This document shows positions 1-8,023 of a stretch of 59,512 nt of DNA, one piece after another. Below the pieces are notes generated by a model. The model was not told the origin of the DNA, made no database searches, and was given only the letters and a program-made list of their open reading frames with translations. Position 1 is the stretch's first letter, and the number at the start of each line of letters is the position of its first letter. The stretch is from Deltaproteobacteria bacterium. Lineage in GTDB: Bacteria > Desulfobacterota > Desulfovibrionia > Desulfovibrionales > Desulfovibrionaceae. A program made the position numbers and the translations under genes. The stretch is from assembly GCA_009929215.1 (NCBI GenBank), contig SAAX01000007.1, positions 1 to 59,512 of the forward strand, written 5' to 3'.

Positions 1-507
1 GTGCAGCAAAAGCGACATGCTGTAGCCCGGCATACCAGAGCGTGCCAGCAGGCCCGTAAAAGGCAGCAGCACCAGCAAAGCCATGAGCCGCCAGTCGGCC
101 TTGGTGGCGGCAAAGCGCAGGTCGGCCAGCAGCAGGTGGCGCAGCGGCAGTGCCAGCGCCCCAAGCAGCAGCACTACGGCGAGGCCGTCTGCCCAACGAA
201 AGGCCATACCCGGCCAGTCAAAGCCAAGGCCGTGCCCAATAAGCACCGCATGGCCGGGGCCAAACAGCACCAGCACAAAGGCGATAAACAGCAGCCAGAA
301 GATTACGTCGTTGACCAGCACACGCACGGGCCACTGGCCGCGCAACAGGTCAACGGGCACAAGCCGGGCACGCCAGCGGGCCACAAAGTCCTGGGTGGTG
401 CAGCCGCTGGCCTTGCACTGGCGCAGGCGCAGCACGCACCCTGCCAGGCAGCCCAGCAGTGATATCAGCAGTCCCGTGCCGGAAAGAAATGAAATCAGCG
501 TTGTCAT
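1..507 (-). CDS. HmcE-like integral membrane subunit (partial, cut by window edge)
   Basis: The reading frame starts at an ATG at 507 and is still open at base 1, so 169 N-terminal residues are seen and the C-terminus is missing. The protein is very hydrophobic, with about four membrane segments (roughly residues 3-26, 62-85, 103-125 and 141-160) joined by short basic loops. This resembles HmcE/NarI-gamma-like proteins, which pass electrons across the membrane in Hmc-type complexes. It is the fourth gene of an HmcB-C-D-E-like run on this strand and starts 13 nt after the small HmcD-like gene, with a GGAG element upstream. The assignment rests mainly on gene order and topology; heme ligands cannot be assigned from this partial sequence. 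Confidence 0.65.
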   Translation of the reverse strand, partial: MTTLISFLSGTGLLISLLGCLAGCVLRLRQCKASGCTTQDFVARWRARLVPVDLLRGQWPVRVLVNDVIFWLLFIAFVLVLFGPGHAVLIGHGLGFDWPGMAFRWADGLAVVLLLGALALPLRHLLLADLRFAATKADWRLMALLVLLPFTGLLARSGMPGYSMSLLLH

Positions 508-520
508 TGCTTGCTCCAGC

Positions 521-646
521 CTAATCCTTGCCGTTCAGAAAAAGGTAAAAGCCCAGCAGACCGAACAGGGCAAAGCAGATGAAAATAAACATCCAGCCCG
601 TACCGGACATGAGGGAGGCGTATAGCGAGTAAAATACCGTCTGCAT
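521..646 (-). CDS. HmcD-like small single-span membrane protein (41 aa)
   Basis: This short frame encodes 41 residues from an ATG at 646, preceded by AGGGGG at a good ribosome-binding distance. It has one long hydrophobic stretch (about residues 17-37, ending FYLFLNGKD) and a short polar tail. HmcD of the Desulfovibrio Hmc complex is also a tiny one-span protein of about 47 residues between HmcC and HmcE, which is exactly this position. Spacing is 13 nt on each side, so it is clearly within the operon. Its biochemical role is unknown in the family; a structural or assembly role in the membrane complex is inferred. Confidence 0.7.
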   Translation of the reverse strand: MQTVFYSLYASLMSGTGWMFIFICFALFGLLGFYLFLNGKD

Positions 647-659
647 GGCATACCCCCTG

Positions 660-1838
660 TCAGGCTTCGGGTTTGTAGTCGGGGTGATCGCGCAGCACGG
701 GCATTTTGGCGCACGCAAAGCGGTACACAGTCACCAGACCCACCAGCATGAACAGCGAAAGCGTTATCTCGCCCAGCGAGGGAAAATACTTGAGCTGCGA
801 GGGCAAATTGTAGTTGTAGGCCACAAGGCTCACATCCATACGGTTGAGCATGACCCCAAATACAGCAAGCCCCGCCGCCACGCGGATAATTCCGTAGCGC
901 CGCTCGCGCACGCCCACGGCAAACATGAAGGCAGGCACGATAACCAGCGCCATCTCCAAAAGCCACAACAGGCCGTAACCGCTAAACACATGCTTCCAGC
1001 CGTTGTCAAGCGTAAGACCGCCAATCTTAATGACAAAGTAGCCCATCAGCAGCAGCGATGCGCCGCGTGCAAGGCTCAGGCTCACGCCGTCAAAGCTTCT
1101 GGCGTGGTTGTCGTCCATGTATTTGTGCATGCCCGCGTGGGCCAGCGTGCCCTCAAAAATCACCATGCTGAGCCCGGCGTACAGACTCGACACAAAGAAG
1201 TACACCGGCAGCCACGAGGAATACCACAAGGGGTGCATCTTTGAGGGAACCATCACATACAGCCCGCCCAGCGACGACTGGTGCAGGGTGGAAAGTATGA
1301 TACCCAACGCCACCAAGGGCATAACCAGCTTCATGAGCATGGCGCGCAGCTTGTTCCAGCCCAGCCACTCGCAGGGAATCACAAACCACAGCACGGCCAT
1401 GACGCAAAGGTAAAAGAACTCGCACACGCCCACGGTAAACAGCAGCGAGGTCGTGCCTTGCGAAACGAACACGGGGTACGGCAGCCGCCACGGCTGGCCC
1501 ACATCGTACAGCAGGTCGGCGATGACAAAGGCGTAGCCGAAAAATGCCGTGGTCAGCGCGGGCCGCCACATGGAACGCAGGTTGTTGAAACCGAAGATGT
1601 AGTAGCCCGCCGCCAGCGTAAAGCCGCCAGCAGCAAGCGCCACCCCGCACAGCAGGTCAAAACCGATCCACAGCCCCCAGGGGTAGTAGTCGTCAAGATT
1701 GGTAACCGCGCCAATGCCCCAGCCAAAGCGCATCACCGTGGCCACCGCTCCGCAGAACAGAATGATGGCGGTAATAATGTTGCCCGGCGTATTGAGCAGG
1801 CCCAGCGTATTTTTCAGCAGTTCCGAAGGCTTCAGCAT
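660..1838 (-). CDS. NrfD/HmcC-family membrane subunit
   Basis: This 392-residue polytopic membrane protein has about ten predicted spans, matching the length and topology of HmcC/NrfD (PsrC) proteins that exchange electrons with quinones or carry them across the membrane. The N-terminal region MLKPSELLKN leads into a first span at about residues 20-40, and the conserved-looking GFDLLCGVALAAGG segment follows near residue 60. Its ATG overlaps the stop of the upstream HmcB-like gene by 7 nt (ATGCTGA), indicating translational coupling. The pairing with a four-cluster periplasmic-type Fe-S protein is the standard NrfC-NrfD arrangement. The physiological donor and acceptor are not visible in the sequence. 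Confidence 0.85.
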   Translation of the reverse strand: MLKPSELLKNTLGLLNTPGNIITAIILFCGAVATVMRFGWGIGAVTNLDDYYPWGLWIGFDLLCGVALAAGGFTLAAGYYIFGFNNLRSMWRPALTTAFFGYAFVIADLLYDVGQPWRLPYPVFVSQGTTSLLFTVGVCEFFYLCVMAVLWFVIPCEWLGWNKLRAMLMKLVMPLVALGIILSTLHQSSLGGLYVMVPSKMHPLWYSSWLPVYFFVSSLYAGLSMVIFEGTLAHAGMHKYMDDNHARSFDGVSLSLARGASLLLMGYFVIKIGGLTLDNGWKHVFSGYGLLWLLEMALVIVPAFMFAVGVRERRYGIIRVAAGLAVFGVMLNRMDVSLVAYNYNLPSQLKYFPSLGEITLSLFMLVGLVTVYRFACAKMPVLRDHPDYKPEA

Positions 1839-2842
1839 TGTCCGCCTCCCTGGCCCTTTTCAGGATTATGGTCAGCGGGCTTGTTGCCGCAGGCATCTGC
1901 GCTGCTTTCAGCATGGGGGTCGGTGCAGCCTTGGCCTTTCGCCTGCTGCGCACCCTCGTGGCGGGCCTGCTCGACCATTTTTTTGTAGTGCTTGCTCATG
2001 GAATACGCCCCGCCCAAAATCACCGGCCACACGCCAGCAATAACGGCAATGGAGCCGAGCATGCCCCGCGTGAGCTCTGGCGCGGAAACAGCGGGAACAT
2101 CCGGCTGCCCCAGCTCGGCATGCGGCACGGGCGAAAGGTACAGCCAGTTGGTGCCGCCCATTTCGCGCTCGCCGTAGATGTGGTCTTCGTACATGCCGGG
2201 ATTATCCAGAATGCGGCGGCGGGCCAGCTTGATGAGGTCGCTGCGTCTGCCAAATATCAGGGCTTCCTTGGGGCAGGCCTCCACACAGCCGGGCAACTTC
2301 CCTTCCTTGAGGCGCGGGGCACACATGGTGCACTTGTACACCAGGGGGTTCCAGGCATTGTTGTAATCATATGCCGGAACATAAAAAGGACAGGCCATCA
2401 TGCAATAGCGGCAACCCACGCACAGCTTGGGATTGTACACCACCGGGCCCTGCTCTGTTTTTACAAAGGCTTTGACAAAACAGGCCGAGGCACAGGCCGG
2501 TTCCTGACAGTGGTTGCACTGCAACTTGCGGAACACGGGCGCATGCCCTTGCGGCTCGTACTTGTTGACCACCGTATATGCCTTGAACGTGGGCCTGCGG
2601 GTCTGCTCAAATACCGAGTTGTCGTCAACGGGCTTATCCAGCGGGGGCAGCAGGTCGGCATTGACCTTTTGGCAGCCTTCCTCGCACTTGCGGCAGCCGA
2701 TGCAGCGTACCGAATCGTGCAGCACGCCCACGGCATCGGGGCTTCCGTCATAGGCAAAGGGGGCGGCCCCGGCTGCGCCGGGAAGCGCAGCCCCGGCCAC
2801 ACCGCCCAGGCCCAATATTTTCAAAAACTGTCTGCGCCGCAT
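1832..2842 (-). CDS. HmcB-like Tat-exported, membrane-anchored 4x[4Fe-4S] ferredoxin subunit
   Basis: The protein has 336 residues from the ATG at 2842, chosen because GGAGG lies 6 nt upstream and the first residues, MRRRQFLKILGLGG, form a twin-arginine signal; an ATG 24 nt upstream has no such support. Four cysteine quartets are visible: C47/50/53/57, C109/112/117/121, C141/144/147/151 and C171/174/186/190, enough for four [4Fe-4S] clusters. A hydrophobic segment at about 261-281 should anchor the C-terminus, as in HmcB. It probably wires electrons to or from the NrfD-like subunit encoded next, whose start overlaps this stop. In E. coli the ydh operon has a ferredoxin (YdhX) at this place, so YdhX-like is an alternative description. 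Confidence 0.85.
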   Translation of the reverse strand: MRRRQFLKILGLGGVAGAALPGAAGAAPFAYDGSPDAVGVLHDSVRCIGCRKCEEGCQKVNADLLPPLDKPVDDNSVFEQTRRPTFKAYTVVNKYEPQGHAPVFRKLQCNHCQEPACASACFVKAFVKTEQGPVVYNPKLCVGCRYCMMACPFYVPAYDYNNAWNPLVYKCTMCAPRLKEGKLPGCVEACPKEALIFGRRSDLIKLARRRILDNPGMYEDHIYGEREMGGTNWLYLSPVPHAELGQPDVPAVSAPELTRGMLGSIAVIAGVWPVILGGAYSMSKHYKKMVEQARHEGAQQAKGQGCTDPHAESSADACGNKPADHNPEKGQGGGQC

Positions 2843-2938
2843 GGCGATCCTCCCCTGCTTGCGCATTGCATCATTTCATGCCCCACTTCTGCCGTGGGGC
2901 AAGCCGCCAAGGCGGCGCCGAAAACACGCACCCTGCGG

Positions 2939-3952
2939 CTATGGGCTGGCAATGGCGCCCACATCCTCGTTTTCTGCCAGAAAGGCAGCGTAATCTTCAT
3001 CAAGATACCGTGTGGAATACAGGTACACTGTGCCAACGGAGCTTTCCGTAAACTTGATGTCCGCATATTCCGGGTTTTCAGCCATATCACGCAGACACTG
3101 CTGCAAGGCATCGGCCTCAAAAAGAAAGGGTGGGTACTCAAAAATCTCAAGGGCCACAGGCCGGGGGTAATCGCGCGAACTCTCGCGCACCACACTGGCG
3201 ACCTGCACCATTTTATTGTTGGCTGTGGAAAGAATACGGGCGTACAGGCTGCTCATCTGCGGCTTGTAATGATAGTATTCCTTGTTGTCCCACGCGGTAA
3301 AAACCGCCACTTCATCGTTTTCAGTCAGCAGCTCGGCCAGCAGGGCCGCCGCGTATTCGCCATCCACCACACGGGGGGCGGCTGCGACCTGTGCGGGTTC
3401 CACGGCTGGTGCGGGTTCCACCGTCTGTTCCGCAGCATTCTCTGGCGCGGCCAGCGCCTCTGCGGGGTGCAAAAGCGAGGTCAGTAACTGTCTGCGGCTC
3501 AACAGACGGCGGGTTTTGCGCAGGCCCGGCACTTCCGGGTCGGGGGCCGAACCGGGCTGGGCCTTTTCCATAGCCTTGATGCGGGCCATGTCTGTGGCCA
3601 CAGTTTCCGAATCCGGCCCTTCAAAACGAGGGTCGGGCAGGGTTTGCAGCTCTTCACGCACCTGAGCCACGGTAACGGGCGGCGTAATCGCTGCCCGCTC
3701 TGTAAATGCCGCCAGCAGTTCGTCTGCCGTCACAAGGCGTTCGTCGCTGCTAAAGTCGGCCAGTGTTTCCACCAGCAGCACCTTGTCGGCACTGCGCTGG
3801 TTTACCAGCACGGTGTCGGCGGCTTGGGCCGCCTGCTCCGTTTCATGGGTGGCGGCGTGGCCGACCTGCTCTATTTTCGGGGCGGCAAGCCCGCCCCCGT
3901 CAAAGGGGGCGGCCGCCTGCGCCTGCTTCTGGGCCTGGTCATGGTTACTCAT
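2939..3952 (-). CDS. Uncharacterised acidic protein in the YdhW position
   Basis: The frame encodes 337 residues, starting 13 nt after the AOR gene with GGAG upstream of the ATG. I do not recognise a catalytic domain. The N-terminal half is low-complexity and rich in Ala, Gln, Glu and Pro; around residues 150-170 there is a basic stretch (RKTRRLLSRRQLLTSLL) followed by an Ala/Pro linker. The C-terminal half (about 195-330) looks folded, with aromatic-rich segments such as WDNKEYYHYKP. It has no signal peptide, membrane span or cysteine cluster. In E. coli an uncharacterised gene, ydhW, occupies the same position after ydhV. A role as an assembly chaperone or linker for the oxidoreductase complex is inference from context only. 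Confidence 0.6.
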   Translation of the reverse strand: MSNHDQAQKQAQAAAPFDGGGLAAPKIEQVGHAATHETEQAAQAADTVLVNQRSADKVLLVETLADFSSDERLVTADELLAAFTERAAITPPVTVAQVREELQTLPDPRFEGPDSETVATDMARIKAMEKAQPGSAPDPEVPGLRKTRRLLSRRQLLTSLLHPAEALAAPENAAEQTVEPAPAVEPAQVAAAPRVVDGEYAAALLAELLTENDEVAVFTAWDNKEYYHYKPQMSSLYARILSTANNKMVQVASVVRESSRDYPRPVALEIFEYPPFLFEADALQQCLRDMAENPEYADIKFTESSVGTVYLYSTRYLDEDYAAFLAENEDVGAIASP

Positions 3953-3965
3953 AGATTCTCCAAGG

Positions 3966-6074
3966 TTACGCGCCGGGAACCAGCTTTTCCTTGGTCATGG
4001 TATCGGCCACATCGTTGAGGCCCAGCGAACGGTACTGTTTCGCTGTGGGCAGACCGGTTTTAACGTCCCAGCCCTGCACTTCGTAGAACAGGTCGAGGCT
4101 CTTTTCGATATCGGCCTTGTCCATACGGATGGTGCCCTTGGTGAAGGGAGCCTTGTCTTTTTTGTCTTCAAACAGCCAGTTGGGGTACTGATCGTGCTTT
4201 TTGCGCATGTCTGTGGTCTGCATCTGGCGCGCGGTGTAGGCGCGGTGCAGGTTAAAGGCGCGCTCGGCGCAGCGGTCCAGTTCCTTGACGTCCAGGTTAT
4301 GCCCGGTAAGGATGCGGTAATACTTGCTTTCAAGGCTGTTATCACCCATGTAGCCATCCTGCTTGTTGGGGCTGGAAATCCACGGCCCCATCCAGTTGCA
4401 GAACGAAAGCATGTCGTGCAGTTCCTTGCGTTCAATGGACCACTTGGCGCGGATCATCTTGTACTTGTTGGTGGGCTTGTAGTCGCCGATGGCGTCCACA
4501 GCGTCGGCAGAACCCCAGAAGTGTTCGGCGAGACGCTTTTGCACTTCAATGGGCAAGCCACTGCGCACAAAGTTGCAGTTGGAATGGCACATGGGATCGC
4601 GGTTATACTGGGTGTTGATGACGCACCCGGCCTGGCCGTCGTCCTCGTTGGCGTGGTGCTTGGGATGCCCCATCTTCCAGTAGACGGTGCGGTGATCGTC
4701 CTTCCACTTTTCTTCGGGGATACCCATTTTTTCAAGCATATAGCCTGTGCCCATGCCAAGAAGCTCGCCAAATTCGCCTTCCTTGTAGGCAATGCGGTGC
4801 ACGGCTGTTTTGATGAATTCGGGATTGCAGGCGTCTACCATTTCCCAGGGGATGGACTTGTATTCGTCCGCGCCCAGCTTCTGCTTCCAGATGCCGTCTT
4901 CGTACATGGTGCTGAAATCGCGGAACAGCTGGCCGTAGTTTTCCCACACGCCCAGATCGTCCATGAGCTCGATGCCCACAAAACCGGCCTGACGCGCCAG
5001 ATCATTTTTTTTGCGTGAAAGTTTGGGGAACCATTCGCGCCCGCCAAACATGCCCACGCAGGTGTTGAACTGGATGGGGCTGACGCCAAACTTGGCCGCC
5101 GTGTCTTCGTCCTTCATCACGGTATAGCAGCGGATGGGGCACGAAAAACAGCCGTTGTTGCGCACGGTGTACTGCCACACGTTTTCGCCCAAAAAATAGG
5201 CGGCATTGTTGGTGCGGTACGAAATGCGGTTGAGCGAGCGCACGTCGCCCGTAAGCGTAACAGGTGCTTCAGATGCGCCCCAGCGTTTGCCCGGTGCGCC
5301 CACCCAGCGGGAACCTGCGCTCCAGTATTCAAAAAGCGGGCTGGGAAAACTGGGAACCACATGCTGGTTGTTGGCACCAATGATGGTGCGGTGGTAGTTG
5401 ATGAGCTTTTCCCACTCGGCCTTGTCGCCCGCAATGTGCACGGGCTGGCTGCCCTGAAGGGCAATGGCCTTGAGCATCTTGGAGCCCATGACAGCGCCGA
5501 TGCCGCAGCCTGCGGTATGGGCGCGGCTGTTGACCACCACTGAATACGGAACCAGATTTTCACCGGCGGGCCCGATGGCGGCAACGGTGCCGTCTGCGCC
5601 CACTTCTTCGGTGATCACGCGGGTGGTGCGGCGTGTGCCCTGCCCCCACACATGGCTGGCGTCTTTAAGCCACGCCTTGCCGTCGCGCACGTGCAGCCAC
5701 ACGGGGCGGTCGGCCTTGCCCTCGATAATCAGAAAGTCATAGCCAGCGTACTTCAGGTGCTCGGCAAAATTGCCGCCCATGTGGCCCGAACCAATAAGGT
5801 GCTGCGGCCACGAAACAGGCATGATGGTGGTTACAGCGGTACGCCCGCTGCACAAAGCGCCCGTGCCAGCCAGGGGCCCCACGGCAAAAACGATCTTGTT
5901 GGCTTCGTCATAGGCCTTGGTCCTGGGCGCAACTTCGTCCCAAAACACCTTGTAGCCCAGGCCCGTGCCGCCAATGACGTCAAGATACTTGTAGGTGTCC
6001 TCAACAGTAATGCGACCCGTGCTCAGGTTGACCCGCAGGCCCTTGCCCTGATAGCCGCCGAATTTTCTGGCCAT
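3966..6074 (-). CDS. Aldehyde:ferredoxin oxidoreductase family protein, YdhV-like
   Basis: This 702-residue protein is close to the length of E. coli YdhV (about 700). AOR-family enzymes carry a tungsten (or molybdenum) bis-pyranopterin and one [4Fe-4S] cluster and oxidise aldehydes or related substrates. The N-terminal KGLRVNLSTG and GTGLGYK segments are typical of AOR domain 1. The cluster motif CxxCxxxC is present at C309/C312/C316, with C496 (in DPMC) the likely fourth ligand. The start is supported by GGAGG five nt before the ATG. It lacks a signal peptide although the flanking ferredoxins have Tat-like ones. The nearby moeA and fdhD fit cofactor supply. The substrate cannot be deduced; the YdhV branch is functionally obscure. 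Confidence 0.88.
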   Translation of the reverse strand: MARKFGGYQGKGLRVNLSTGRITVEDTYKYLDVIGGTGLGYKVFWDEVAPRTKAYDEANKIVFAVGPLAGTGALCSGRTAVTTIMPVSWPQHLIGSGHMGGNFAEHLKYAGYDFLIIEGKADRPVWLHVRDGKAWLKDASHVWGQGTRRTTRVITEEVGADGTVAAIGPAGENLVPYSVVVNSRAHTAGCGIGAVMGSKMLKAIALQGSQPVHIAGDKAEWEKLINYHRTIIGANNQHVVPSFPSPLFEYWSAGSRWVGAPGKRWGASEAPVTLTGDVRSLNRISYRTNNAAYFLGENVWQYTVRNNGCFSCPIRCYTVMKDEDTAAKFGVSPIQFNTCVGMFGGREWFPKLSRKKNDLARQAGFVGIELMDDLGVWENYGQLFRDFSTMYEDGIWKQKLGADEYKSIPWEMVDACNPEFIKTAVHRIAYKEGEFGELLGMGTGYMLEKMGIPEEKWKDDHRTVYWKMGHPKHHANEDDGQAGCVINTQYNRDPMCHSNCNFVRSGLPIEVQKRLAEHFWGSADAVDAIGDYKPTNKYKMIRAKWSIERKELHDMLSFCNWMGPWISSPNKQDGYMGDNSLESKYYRILTGHNLDVKELDRCAERAFNLHRAYTARQMQTTDMRKKHDQYPNWLFEDKKDKAPFTKGTIRMDKADIEKSLDLFYEVQGWDVKTGLPTAKQYRSLGLNDVADTMTKEKLVPGA

Positions 6075-6157
6075 AAATTCCTCCAGCTCGCAAATGGAGC
6101 GTAATTCCTGTGAATGCCCGCTCTGCGCCGTGATTTGCGCAGCGCAAAGGGTGCGCG

Positions 6158-6925
6158 CTACTGCTCGTATTTGAGGTTACGCGGCCCGCCGGGCGATTCC
6201 ACATGGCAGGCGTTGCAGGCGGCGCGGCGGTCATCGGGAACCATCAGCGAGAACGATCCACGTGTGGTGGCCTCGCGGGTGCGGTCGCTCCAGGGCACAT
6301 AGCGCAGGGCGGCTGCGGGGCAGGCTTCCACACACTTGGGCGCGCCGTTGCACAAAAAGCACTTGTCGGCCTTGCCCTGCTCTTCATCAAAGGTCATCAC
6401 GCCCCAGGGGCAGGCCTTTTGACACAGGCGGCAGCCCACGCAGCGGTCTTTAAGCACCATGCGCGTGCCCGTGCCTTTTTGGGCAATAATGGCATTTTGC
6501 GGGCAGGCCGTGGCGCAGGGCACAGGATGCGGGCACTGCTTGCAGGTATCCTGAATCACCAGAGAGCCAGAGCCGTAGATGCCCTTGGTGGTGTTTTCAA
6601 GCCCGCCCTCTGGCCCATACATGGCATTGCGGCTGATTTTGATGCGCGCAAGCTTGGGGTCGGCCTTGCCGTCGTTAAATTCAGTGCAGGCAAGCTCGCA
6701 CCGCTGACAGCACACGCACAAGGTGGGGTCGCCCACTATCATGCCCGCCGCTTTTTCCATAATTACCAGAGGCGAAGCCTTCATGGTGGCCAGGGCTTCC
6801 GAGGCCTGCAATGTGGCCAGCCCAAGTGCCGCACACGACGTAACCTTGATGAAACCACGGCGCGAAAGGTTTTCGAGCAGCAGGTCTTCATCGGCACGTT
6901 TCAGTTTGCTCAACATATCAGCCAT
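6158..6925 (-). CDS. YdhY-like Tat-type ferredoxin with four 4Fe-4S motifs and a C-terminal CXXCH
   Basis: The start is the ATG at 6925, with AAGGAG upstream, giving 255 residues. A twin-arginine-like SRRGFIKVTS at residues 21-30 precedes a hydrophobic stretch and ASEALA, a plausible Tat signal with a long n-region. Cysteine quartets C70/73/76/80, C128/131/137/141, C162/165/168/172 and C189/192/198/202 can bind four [4Fe-4S] clusters. Near the end C237-N-A-C240-H241 forms a heme-c attachment motif, unusual for this family. The gene lies between fdhD (31 nt) and the AOR gene (83 nt), the order of E. coli ydhY-ydhV, so it is probably the immediate electron partner of the oxidoreductase. Confidence 0.82.
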   Translation of the reverse strand: MADMLSKLKRADEDLLLENLSRRGFIKVTSCAALGLATLQASEALATMKASPLVIMEKAAGMIVGDPTLCVCCQRCELACTEFNDGKADPKLARIKISRNAMYGPEGGLENTTKGIYGSGSLVIQDTCKQCPHPVPCATACPQNAIIAQKGTGTRMVLKDRCVGCRLCQKACPWGVMTFDEEQGKADKCFLCNGAPKCVEACPAAALRYVPWSDRTREATTRGSFSLMVPDDRRAACNACHVESPGGPRNLKYEQ

Positions 6926-6956
6926 ACAGCGCTCCTTGTCATGATCGACAATGGCA

Positions 6957-7847
6957 TCACGGCAGCACAAGCTGCCCGTTTTCATGATATATGTGCATGC
7001 TGCCAGACTTAACATTGCCCAGCAGAGTCAACCCGTTGGCACGCGCCAGATCAACGGCGCGCGACATGGCACGAGAAAGGGATGCAAAAACCGGCACGCC
7101 GATGCGCACGGCCTTTTGCGCGATTTCAGAGGCGATACGCCCGCTGCTGATGATCATGTGGTCGGCGGGGTCAAGCCCCTCAACCAGCATGTAGCCCACA
7201 AGGGTATCAATGGCGTTGTGGCGGCCAATATCCAGACAATAAAATACCATGCCCTGCCTGTTGAGCAGGGCGGCATTGTGGCAGCCGCCGGTCTGGTGGA
7301 ATATCTCCGAGCGTTCTTCCAGCTCTTGCGCGCCACGCAGTATAACCTGCGGATCCCAGGTGGGAACCTGCGCACGCGGCATGCGGGGTAACTGACGGGC
7401 AGCCAGAGGAATGTTCCAGCCCAGGGCCGAAGTGATGGTGAGCCTTGGGGCGGCCTGATCTGTAGAACTGGCCGCCTTGCTACAGCAGGCCCCGCGCAGC
7501 AGAACGTCCACGCGCAGTTCTTCTGCACTGTCGGCCTGAACCTGATCGGCGGCATTGGCGGTCAGGGGGGTTACATCCACCCCGGCCAGATCGTGCAGGC
7601 TGTTGATGACCCCGCACGAATAGAGAAAACCCGGCACAAGATACCGCAAATGCTGACCCGAGCAGGCCACCCGCACAAAGGGCACGCCGTTGACGTGTAC
7701 TGTCAGCGTTTGCTCGCGGCACGACAAAAACACGGCAGGCGCAACCTTGCCCTTGCTGTAGGTCAAAATGTCATAACTGCGCACAGTGGCCGGTGGCGAT
7801 GCCACTGGCAGCACACCGTCTGCGGTCATGTTTTTGAGCTGAGCCAT
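6957..7847 (-). CDS. fdhD: FdhD-family sulfurtransferase (divergent active-site loop)
   Basis: This 296-residue protein matches FdhD, which passes sulfur from a cysteine desulfurase to the Mo/W-bisMGD cofactor of formate dehydrogenases. The C-terminal half is clear: HQTGGCHNAALL (about 185-195), DIGRHNAID, SSGRIASE, and VPVFASLSRAMSRAVDLA near residue 250. The usual CxxC sulfur-relay loop is instead an adjacent pair, C121-C122 (RGACCSK), and the TGG-x-H motif carries an extra cysteine, C189. A strong AAGGAAGGGG ribosome-binding site fixes the start. As first gene of the AOR/Hmc operon it may serve that AOR-family enzyme rather than a formate dehydrogenase; no formate dehydrogenase gene is in the window. 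Confidence 0.85.
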   Translation of the reverse strand: MAQLKNMTADGVLPVASPPATVRSYDILTYSKGKVAPAVFLSCREQTLTVHVNGVPFVRVACSGQHLRYLVPGFLYSCGVINSLHDLAGVDVTPLTANAADQVQADSAEELRVDVLLRGACCSKAASSTDQAAPRLTITSALGWNIPLAARQLPRMPRAQVPTWDPQVILRGAQELEERSEIFHQTGGCHNAALLNRQGMVFYCLDIGRHNAIDTLVGYMLVEGLDPADHMIISSGRIASEIAQKAVRIGVPVFASLSRAMSRAVDLARANGLTLLGNVKSGSMHIYHENGQLVLP

Positions 7848-8023
7848 AAACCCCTTCCTTATCTCTGTGCCAGCCCCAATTTGCGGGGCTGACGCTTACT
7901 GCACACGGCCAAGGCAATTGCAGCAAGACACTTGCGGCCAAAACCGCGCTCTGGCCAAATACACCGAGAACAGCTGTATCTGGCCAACCACACACGGGCC
8001 AACCGCGCAGGTCATCAGCCACG

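Noticed and set aside
1-462. Open frame on the plus strand at the left edge
   Set aside because: It is antisense to the HmcE-like gene, has Gln/His/Lys-rich nonsense composition and no family match; the minus frame has clear membrane spans.
1838-3487. Long plus-strand frame of about 549 codons
   Set aside because: It runs antisense to the HmcB-like and YdhW-position genes. High GC with biased third positions makes long empty frames common here, and the real genes have ribosome-binding sites and cysteine motifs.
8012-8018. CTGATGA on the minus strand, as in a hammerhead ribozyme core
   Set aside because: No matching GAA core element and no three-helix arrangement around it; a seven-base match is expected by chance.
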